DNA of 13,094 nucleotides from an uncultured Parasphingopyxis sp. (GTDB lineage Bacteria; Pseudomonadota; Alphaproteobacteria; Sphingomonadales; Sphingomonadaceae), in the NCBI GenBank assembly GCA_905479515.1, contig CAJQMX010000019.1, positions 1-13,094 on the forward strand, in the 5' to 3' direction. Shown piece after piece: positions 7,885 through 13,094 of this stretch. A program made the position numbers and the translations under genes. How positions within the stretch are numbered: the stretch's first letter is position 1; every line of letters begins with the position of its first letter. The notes under the pieces were generated by a model, which worked only from the letters and a program-made list of their open reading frames with translations, did no database searches and was not told the origin of the DNA.

Positions 7885-8270
7885 AGGACCATCTGAGTCT
7901 GGGTGATAATGGCCACGGCCTTGCCATCGGCGCGGCTGATTTTCGTCTGCCAAACCGATGTGCGACGACCGATGTGCACGGGCGTCGTTTCCGCCGTAAC
8001 AGTGCTGCCCTCGGGCGCGGCACCGAGAAAATTGGTCTTGCTCTCGATCGTTGTCGTCCCCTTGGCGCCATCCGGCAGATTCAGGAAAGCGCCAATCGCA
8101 CCCAGAGCATCTGCGAACGCCATCACGGCACCGCCATGCATGATTCCGCCCGCCGTGCAGAGATCGGAGCGGACAAGCAACTCGCCTGAGACACATTCCT
8201 TTGAAGACTGAGTGACCGTCACGCCCATCAGTTTGGCGAAGGGCATTGTATCGGCGGGATTGTTGCTCAT
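7881..8270 (-). CDS. PaaI-type hotdog-fold thioesterase
   Basis: 129 aa, the usual size of a single-domain hotdog acyl-CoA thioesterase. The family signature GGIMHGGAVMAFAD occupies 41-54, with HGG at 45-47 and D54 the likely catalytic acid. It is followed by TTIESKTNFLGAAPEG (72-87) and the HIGRRT strand (99-104). The acyl substrate cannot be told from sequence. I chose the ATG at 8268-8270 because AGGAG lies seven bases upstream. The frame extends to an ATG at 8321, but those codons lie in a methyltransferase gene remnant. The ribosome-binding site itself overlaps the last codons of that remnant (8275-8283). The gene was therefore once directly behind a methyltransferase gene, and is now separated from prfB and its neighbour by the accessory interval. 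How it is transcribed now is unclear. Confidence 0.9.
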   Translation of the reverse strand: MSNNPADTMPFAKLMGVTVTQSSKECVSGELLVRSDLCTAGGIMHGGAVMAFADALGAIGAFLNLPDGAKGTTTIESKTNFLGAAPEGSTVTAETTPVHIGRRTSVWQTKISRADGKAVAIITQTQMVL

Positions 8271-8274
8271 TTTT

Positions 8275-8356
8275 TCACTCCTGTCCGCAAGCTTCGATAT
8301 CGTTCGGGTCTGGACAGGCATGGCACGGAATACGGCGGGACGGTAGCTGACAGCTT
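8275..8356 (-). pseudogene. Decayed 3' end of a methyltransferase gene (paralogue of the gene at 9803-10495)
   Basis: The minus strand here resembles the last part of the intact methyltransferase gene. Read backwards from the TGA at 8275-8277, the terminal codons give DIEACGQE, against DIEACGQD in the intact gene. Further upstream, in another frame, it reads AVSYRPAVFRAMP against AVGYRRVVFRAMP at residues 191-203. About 45 bases between these blocks are missing, which breaks the frame. The best conserved stretch is 18 bases, 8285-8302 against 9813-9830, with one difference. Similarity fades into AT-rich sequence near 8356. The copy is too short and shifted to be functional. It marks one boundary of the accessory interval. 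Confidence 0.8.
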
Positions 8357-8389
8357 TACAAATAGGAAATCATTTGTTCTCTTTATGTT

Positions 8390-8412
8390 CCATAGTTGAT
8401 TCGGAGCTATGG
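8390..8412 (+). promoter_or_regulatory. Hairpin upstream of the HExxH gene
   Basis: CCATAG (8390-8395) and CTATGG (8407-8412) form a perfect 6-bp stem, extendable to 8 bp with one G:U. It is followed by TTTTAT and then, within 12 bases, by the AAGGAGAG ribosome-binding site at 8420-8427. It may be a leader hairpin or weak terminator controlling the downstream gene. It is a short element in AT-rich DNA and could be chance. A TATAAG at 8415-8420 also resembles a -10 box but lacks a well-spaced -35. Confidence 0.25.
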
Positions 8413-8431
8413 TTTTATAAGGAGAGTAAAA

Positions 8432-9127
8432 ATGACTGAGATTGTTGTAACTGCACACCCCTAGATTGTCGCTATCGGCAATGTAACAATGCCAACCGGC
8501 TTCATTCCTGTTCAAGCTCAAGTGAATCAATTAGCAGGCATTATCTCCGCTGTCGTTAACACTAGTATTGAACCTGACGTCAATGATCCTGAAATTGTTG
8601 TCATTGGACAAAAATTAGAATCGATTATCACCACTGACTTCGTAATTAGTGCACTAATTGGAGTACCATTCAATTTAGCATGTGTCGGCACAGTTAGTCG
8701 ATCAGAGATTGTCATGTCGCTTTACAATCTGAGAATCAACGCCACGAAACAAATATTTGGTCCAGGCCGTGCCGGCGAAAATCTAGTCGGTGCAGGCGGC
8801 GTTAATAGATCAGAAGTACTGGTGAATATCAACGTTGATTCGTTGAAAGGCTATGATGCACTCACGGGCGGTCTCGAGTATTTAGTGCTTCACGAAATTG
8901 CGCACGCTTTACCGGCAATGCAAACGTATGACCAGCAAATGTGGGAGGCGTACATTGCCGGTCCTGGTAATGGCTTAACTCCCGCTCAACAACGTGCGAA
9001 TTATTATTTGAGCGCACAGTTTGCTCAAAACGAGGCGCGCGCGAACAGTGTGGCAAGATCTCTACAGCAGCTTTTGGGACGGCCCGCGCCTGGGTTTACA
9101 CCAACGCATGGATACGCAAACTGCTAG
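8432..9127 (+). pseudogene. Putative zincin metallopeptidase gene with in-frame amber at codon 11
   Basis: I do not recognise the family. The best start is the ATG at 8432, with AAGGAGAG a few bases upstream. From there the frame reads MTEIVVTAHP, then TAG (8462-8464), then continues in the same frame to 9127. An ATG at 8489, with no clear ribosome-binding site, would give a 212-aa product. Numbered from 8489, the protein has HEIAH at 135-139 (8891-8905), a zinc-peptidase HExxH signature. E182 in NEARAN, 43 residues after the second His, is a possible third ligand. No signal peptide or transmembrane helix is evident. MTEIVVTA resembles a TonB box, and a similar PEIVVIG occurs at 34-40. Base composition is visibly more AT-rich than in all neighbours, suggesting transfer. 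It could be a recently inactivated gene, a gene using the internal start, or a readthrough case. Confidence 0.6.
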
Positions 9128-9214
9128 TTTATGGTGGATGCTTTAAGTAGACGCTGATTGGCGGCGCCGGTACGAATCGTTGAATTTGTTCCGGCGGTCA
9201 ATTATACAGAATTC

Positions 9215-9694
9215 ATGATCAACCGAGTGAAATTGAGCTTTTTAATTGTCTTCGCTTCATCAGCGGCGGTCGCTCAAGTTCCGCCTCCACCCCCGCCAGC
9301 AGAACAATCGGCGATTGGGATGCTGGTCAAAGCATCAATCGAAAGTCTGGATATAGAAGCCTTTTCCAGTCTTTTGGCAGACGATGTCCAAGTTTTCGAG
9401 GATGCGACATTGGTGGCCGATGGCAAAGAGGAATATCTTGCCCAGGTGAGGCCAAGATTTGCAGCGCCGGGAATTAGAATTCGCTTGTTCAATGGATATT
9501 ATTCGTCCGGCACCATAAGTTTTACGGAATATATGAATTCACAGTCGACCTTTTCAGATATCCCGACCCATTGTTGTTGGCGGTATGATTATGTTCGGTT
9601 CGATATCGCGAATGGAAAGATCCACCGTATTTATCGATTGAGAGGGGGAGAGGCTCCTTTGAACCCAGAGGGATTGCCTTCGCATTCGCTTTAA
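9215..9694 (+). CDS. Small exported protein with NTF2/SnoaL-like fold
   Basis: 159 aa from the ATG at 9215. Residues 1-20 form a good Sec signal peptide (MINRVKLSFLIVFASSAAVA, AVA before the cut), followed by a proline run and an acidic linker. Residues about 31-145 look like an NTF2/SnoaL-type domain: an initial helix, then DIEAFSSLLADDVQVFED, a strand-rich middle, and a final FDIANGKIHRIYRLRG strand. That pattern is typical of the fold, but no catalytic set is evident. The frame is open from a TTG at 9158, but that would bury the signal peptide, so I prefer 9215. The ribosome-binding site is weak. It lies 87 bases behind the HExxH gene on the same strand, and is again more AT-rich than the flanks. 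The function is unknown; a periplasmic binding or protective role for the neighbour is only a possibility. Confidence 0.65.
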   Translation: MINRVKLSFLIVFASSAAVAQVPPPPPPAEQSAIGMLVKASIESLDIEAFSSLLADDVQVFEDATLVADGKEEYLAQVRPRFAAPGIRIRLFNGYYSSGTISFTEYMNSQSTFSDIPTHCCWRYDYVRFDIANGKIHRIYRLRGGEAPLNPEGLPSHSL

Positions 9695-9802
9695 TCGGTC
9701 ACTCATGCGGTATGAAAGTCCTGATCTATCTGACCGGAATTCAAGACCAAGTGTGATGTCGCGAGAGAAGTATTTTCGCCAAGGCTTGCTTGCCTCCGAC
9801 GG

Positions 9803-10495
9803 CTAATCCTGCCCGCAAGCCTCGATATCGCCGGGCTCGGGGCGCGGCCCAACCCGGACAAACATCGCGAAATAGCCGCCGATATCGGGCATGGCGCGGA
9901 ATACGACGCGGCGATAGCCAACTGCTTCAAATTCGCAGTTCAGCAGGTCTGGCGGGGTGCCATGCTGGTTCGTCGGCCGGTCTGCATCGACGACGACGAC
10001 CCGGCCATTTTCACGCAGGGCAGGGCGCATATGCCAGAGAAATTCGTAGGGGCTTTCGATCTCATGATACATGTGAACCATGAAAATCCGGTCGAAACTG
10101 TCGGCTGGCAGCATGGGATTGGCAAACTCGCCCAGCCTAACGCTGACATTGTCGAGCCGTTCACGCGTAACGCGTTCGGCCAGCCTGTCGCGGGTTTCCG
10201 CGATGACATCCTGGGCCAGAACCCGGCCGCTCTCGCCAACCCGCGGGGCGAGGCGGATCGTGTAATAGCCATTGCCGGCGCCGATATCGGCCACGGTCAT
10301 GCCAGGCTCAATTTCCGCCATATCCATGACCGTTTCAGCCTCATTGCGCTTGTCGCGCGTTTCCTCGGTTGAAAACTGGCTTGAAGTAATATCGGAGACG
10401 GGCCGATCCGCAGGCGGGAAGTCGGAATCGCTTGATCCTCCCAAAGCGTTGCAGCTTCCGGTGATCAGCAAGAGCAGGTACGCAGCACGGCGCAT
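9803..10495 (-). CDS. SAM-dependent methyltransferase with lipoprotein-type signal peptide
   Basis: 230 aa class I methyltransferase. Motif I is VADIGAGNGYYTIRLA (68-83), an acidic residue (D97) follows in the next strand, and the HMYHEIESPYEF segment is at 141-152. Residues 1-15 look like a lipoprotein signal: MRR, a hydrophobic run, then ITGSC with C15 as the lipidated Cys. A Ser/Asp-rich linker follows. If real, this places a SAM-binding fold outside the cytoplasm, where SAM is not expected, so the substrate and activity are unclear. The ATG overlaps the prfB TGA (TGATG, 10493-10497), so translation is coupled to prfB. A degenerate second copy of its 3' end lies at 8275-8356. The closest alternative is a cytoplasmic protein with a chance hydrophobic start. 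Confidence 0.87.
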   Translation of the reverse strand: MRRAAYLLLLITGSCNALGGSSDSDFPPADRPVSDITSSQFSTEETRDKRNEAETVMDMAEIEPGMTVADIGAGNGYYTIRLAPRVGESGRVLAQDVIAETRDRLAERVTRERLDNVSVRLGEFANPMLPADSFDRIFMVHMYHEIESPYEFLWHMRPALRENGRVVVVDADRPTNQHGTPPDLLNCEFEAVGYRRVVFRAMPDIGGYFAMFVRVGPRPEPGDIEACGQD

Positions 10496-11622
10496 CAGTC
10501 TATATCCTCAACCTCGACTTTTTCCCCTGTGACTTGTTGGGATAGCGCGGCAGCCATGAACTTGTCGAGATCGCCGTCCAGTACATCGGAGGGCGAGGAG
10601 GAGGTTACGCCCGTGCGAAGGTCTTTCACCATCTGATAGGGCTGGAGAACATAGGACCGGATCTGATGGCCCCAGCCGATGTCGGATTTGGCGGCATTGG
10701 CCGCGTCGGCTTCGTCCTCGCGGCGGCGTAATTCGGCTTCGTACAACCGCGCCTTGAGCATGCTCATCGCCTCGGCCTTGTTCTTGTGCTGCGAACGCCC
10801 GCTCTGGCAGGCAACGACGATCCCGGTTGGTTCATGCGTGATACGCACCGCGCTGTCCGTGGTGTTGACGTGCTGGCCGCCGGATCCCGAGGCGCGGTAG
10901 GTGTCGATGCGCAGCTCGCTCTCGTCGATGACGATATCGATATCGTCATCGATCACCGGATAGACCCAGACGCTGGTAAAGCTCGTATGGCGCCGCGCCG
11001 CGCTGTCATAGGGCGAAATGCGAACGAGCCGGTGCACGCCGCTTTCCGTTTTCGCATAGCCATAGGCATTCTCGCCCTTCATCTGCAGCGTCACGGCTTT
11101 TACGCCAGCCTGCTCGCCCGCATGATAGTCGACGATTTCAACCTTGAATCCGCGTCGTTCCGCCCAACGCATATACATGCGCTGCAGCATCTCGGCCCAG
11201 TCCTGGCTTTCCGTGCCGCCGGCCCCGGCGTGAATCTCGAGATAGGTGTCATTGCCATCAGCTTCGCCGGCCAGCAGGGCTTCCGTCTTGTCTCGCTCGG
11301 CGCGTTCGGCAAGCTGCGCCAATGCCTCGGTCGCATCATTGATCAGGCCTTAATCGCCCTCGGCTTCCGCCATTTCGATCATCTCGGCGGCATCATCGCG
11401 TTCCTGACTGATCGCCCGCACTGCTGTGATCGCGGTATCGAGGCGTCCGCGCTCGCGCATCACTTCGCGCGCCGCTTTGGGATTGTCCCACAGCGTCGAA
11501 TCCTCAACCTTGGCATTGAGCGCATCGAGCCGCTCCTTGGCCACATCCCAGTCAAGGAAGCGGCGCAGCAGGTTCACGGCCTGGTTGATCTGCTCGATAT
11601 GGGCTTGCGCTTCAGCGCGCAT
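10495..11622 (-). CDS. prfB: Peptide chain release factor 2, interrupted by in-frame UAA at codon 91
   Basis: Release factor for UGA and UAA codons. The reading frame from the ATG at 11620-11622 to the TGA at 10495-10497 spans 375 codons, normal RF2 length. The peptidyl-hydrolysis motif GGQ is at 248-250 and the codon-recognition tripeptide is SPY at 203-205, where E. coli has SPF. Codons 1-90 give a good N-terminal helical domain, ending AEAEGD. Codon 91 is TAA (11350-11352). The same frame then resumes with [20 protein letters not shown]. No base is gained or lost, so this is not the RF2 frameshift. The usual frameshift site reads CTT GAC in frame at 11551-11556, without the extra T. Either the base call is wrong, the gene is broken, or it is expressed by readthrough or re-initiation (a TTG is at codon 101). 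PBP1A is upstream and the methyltransferase is coupled downstream. Confidence 0.9.
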
Positions 11623-11676
11623 GGAATTCTCATTTCATTTCAGTTTGGAGGTCGGATATATGGTGTCTGGCTCGGC

Positions 11677-13094
11677 CTAGTAAATTCCGCCCTCGGATTG
11701 CAAGAACTCGCTGTCATTGCGCGGGGCGTCTGACTGGACCGTATTCTGCGCTTCTTCTGGCAAGACCGTACGAACCGGACGTCGGGCGACGACATCGCGG
11801 CGGATCGTTCGCGTCGGCTCGCTGTCCGGCCTGAAGGCTTCCCAGATGATCGCGCTGCGCGGATCCTGGCTCGGCCAGCCGCCAAAGACACGGCGGCCGC
11901 TGCGGCGGTCTATGCGGACCATGCGAATACCGCGCGGCGCCCGGAATGGCACGACGGCTTGGCCCTCCATCGTTTCAGCCATGAACTGGCGAAAAATTGG
12001 AGCAGCCAAGGTGCCGCCTGCGCCATAGCCCAATGAACGGGCCTGGCGGTCATAGCCAAGATAGACACCGGCAACGAGATTGGGCGTGCCGCCGACGAAC
12101 CATACATTGGTCGGGCCTGTCGTGGTTCCCGTCTTGCCAAAAATCGGCCGGTTGAGATCCCGGAGCAACGTCGCCGTGCCGCGCTGGATGACGCCTTGCA
12201 GGATATGCACCATCTGGAATGCCGTCATTGGATCGACAACCTGCCGCCCCGCTATGGGCGGTCGCGGCATCCGTTCGCCGTCCCAATCACGGGCATTGCA
12301 GCCTTCGCAGGCGCGCCAGTTGGCGGGATAAATAACGTCGCCATCACGATTTTGCACATAGTCGATTAGCGAAGGCCCGACATCGCGGCCATGATTGGCG
12401 AGCATGCCATAGGCATTCACGAGTCGCAGAACCGTCGTGTCACCGGCGCCGAGCGAGAAAGCGAGATAGGGCTCATAATCACCGATTCCGGCGTTGCTGA
12501 TCAGTTCGACGACATTTTCCATGCCGGTGTCTGATGCCGTCCGCACTGTCATCAGGTTCCGTGAATTTTCCAGCCCCCAGCGCAGCGTTTGCGGTCCGGC
12601 GACACCACCGCCGGAGTTGCGGAAGCATTTCCGGCCAAGAGCTGCGGATTGATAGACGCAGAAGGGGCCATCGACGATGATCGAGGCTGGCGTCATCCCA
12701 TTTTCGAGAGCTGCGGCATAGACGAAAGGCTTGATACTTGATCCAGGCTGGCGCTCGGCCTGTGTCGCCCGGTTAAAGGCTTCAAGTCCGGAGCTGAATC
12801 CCCCCTGCATGGCATAGACCCGGCCTGTCTGGACATCTTCTACAACCATGCCGCCAGATACGTCGGGCACCTTGGCCAGCGCATAGCTGCTGCCGGTCGG
12901 GCGTACCGTGATGATGTCGCCGGGTTCGATCGTTGAAAAGGCCGTGCCGCCGCCTGATCGCGCGACCGAAGCACCGGAACGTGGAAGGGAAGCCGTTGCA
13001 CCATCGGAAAATCCGATCTGTGCGGCATTGCCATCCTTGGAGATAACAACGGCGACGCGCCAGTCTTCGTAATTGATGCTCAAGTTGGCGCTGC
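11677..13094 (-). CDS. mrcA: Penicillin-binding protein 1A, C-terminal part (5' end beyond window)
   Basis: Class A PBP that polymerises and cross-links peptidoglycan in the periplasm. Only the C-terminal 472 codons are visible; the frame is open through the right edge, so the transglycosylase domain lies outside. The visible part begins in the OB-like insert (about WRVAVVISKDG to GDIITVRP) and continues into the transpeptidase domain. Active-site motifs are complete. Counting from the codon at 13081-13083, SSIK is at 115-118 (nucleophile S115, 12739-12741), SRN at 174-176 and KTGT at 317-320. A CEGC pair (259-262) lies between the last two motifs. The C-terminal tail after about residue 400 is basic, then polar and likely disordered. 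The stop at 11677 lies 54 bases before the prfB start on the same strand, so co-transcription is likely. Confidence 0.95.
   Translation of the reverse strand, partial: SANLSINYEDWRVAVVISKDGNAAQIGFSDGATASLPRSGASVARSGGGTAFSTIEPGDIITVRPTGSSYALAKVPDVSGGMVVEDVQTGRVYAMQGGFSSGLEAFNRATQAERQPGSSIKPFVYAAALENGMTPASIIVDGPFCVYQSAALGRKCFRNSGGGVAGPQTLRWGLENSRNLMTVRTASDTGMENVVELISNAGIGDYEPYLAFSLGAGDTTVLRLVNAYGMLANHGRDVGPSLIDYVQNRDGDVIYPANWRACEGCNARDWDGERMPRPPIAGRQVVDPMTAFQMVHILQGVIQRGTATLLRDLNRPIFGKTGTTTGPTNVWFVGGTPNLVAGVYLGYDRQARSLGYGAGGTLAAPIFRQFMAETMEGQAVVPFRAPRGIRMVRIDRRSGRRVFGGWPSQDPRSAIIWEAFRPDSEPTRTIRRDVVARRPVRTVLPEEAQNTVQSDAPRNDSEFLQSEGGIY

Noticed and set aside
8267..8530. An 87-codon minus-strand open frame across the remnant and the HExxH gene start
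   Set aside because: No ribosome-binding site or domain is visible, and it crosses the remnant in a frame unrelated to the methyltransferase.
9775..9802. Possible terminator hairpin after the methyltransferase gene
   Set aside because: The stem needs a bulge and wobble pairs and is followed by GAAAAT, not a U-tract, on the minus strand.
11008..11016. SPY instead of SPF in the RF2 codon-recognition tripeptide
   Set aside because: As I recall, SPY is common in alphaproteobacterial RF2, so I do not count it as unusual.
11320..11370. Programmed +1 frameshift at the prfB UAA
   Set aside because: Downstream RF2 sequence continues in the same frame, and a +1 shift there meets a stop two codons later.
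10786..11733. A 315-codon plus-strand open frame opposite prfB
   Set aside because: It lies antisense to clear RF2 sequence, has no recognisable domain, and is the type of open frame expected opposite GC-rich genes.
1..13094. CRISPR array, tRNA, rRNA, transposase or integrase
   Set aside because: No regularly spaced direct repeats, no tRNA or rRNA-like segments, and no transposase or integrase motifs were seen.

Overview
The window looks like chromosome of an alphaproteobacterium, most likely a sphingomonad (Sphingomonadales). Three things suggest this: the GC-rich housekeeping genes, the style of RF2 and PBP1A, and three families of palindromic intergenic repeats of the kind common in that order. 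This placement is from pattern recognition, not a search.

Positions 1-7298 form one minus-strand block read right to left: thyA, folA, a membrane-anchored M19 dipeptidase, ribF, ileS, lspA (running off the left edge). thyA and folA make dTMP and recycle dihydrofolate. ribF makes FMN and FAD. ileS charges tRNA-Ile and lspA trims prolipoproteins. folA and the dipeptidase overlap by 4 bases (ATGA). Large palindromes sit between thyA and folA and between ribF and ileS. A third lies inside ileS, in frame, and adds 24 codons.

Positions 7299-8270 hold a plus-strand short RadC-like JAB/MPN protein, convergent with a minus-strand PaaI-type hotdog thioesterase. Positions 8275-9802 are an accessory interval. 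It is visibly more AT-rich and carries two plus-strand genes of unlike character: a putative HExxH zinc peptidase with an amber codon at codon 11, and a small exported NTF2-like protein. The interval lies between a decayed fragment of the 3' end of a methyltransferase gene (8275-8356) and the intact methyltransferase gene (9803-10495), with the two copies in direct orientation. This suggests an insertion into, or a duplication around, an ancestral prfB-methyltransferase-thioesterase operon.

Positions 9803-13094 are minus strand again: PBP1A (cut by the right edge), prfB, and a lipoprotein-type SAM methyltransferase coupled to prfB by a TGATG overlap. prfB carries an in-frame UAA at codon 91. 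It cannot be explained by the classical RF2 +1 frameshift, because the downstream reading frame is unchanged. The most notable points are the prfB stop codon, the in-frame palindrome in ileS, and the accessory interval bounded by methyltransferase 3' ends. I found no tRNA, rRNA, CRISPR array, transposase or integrase.
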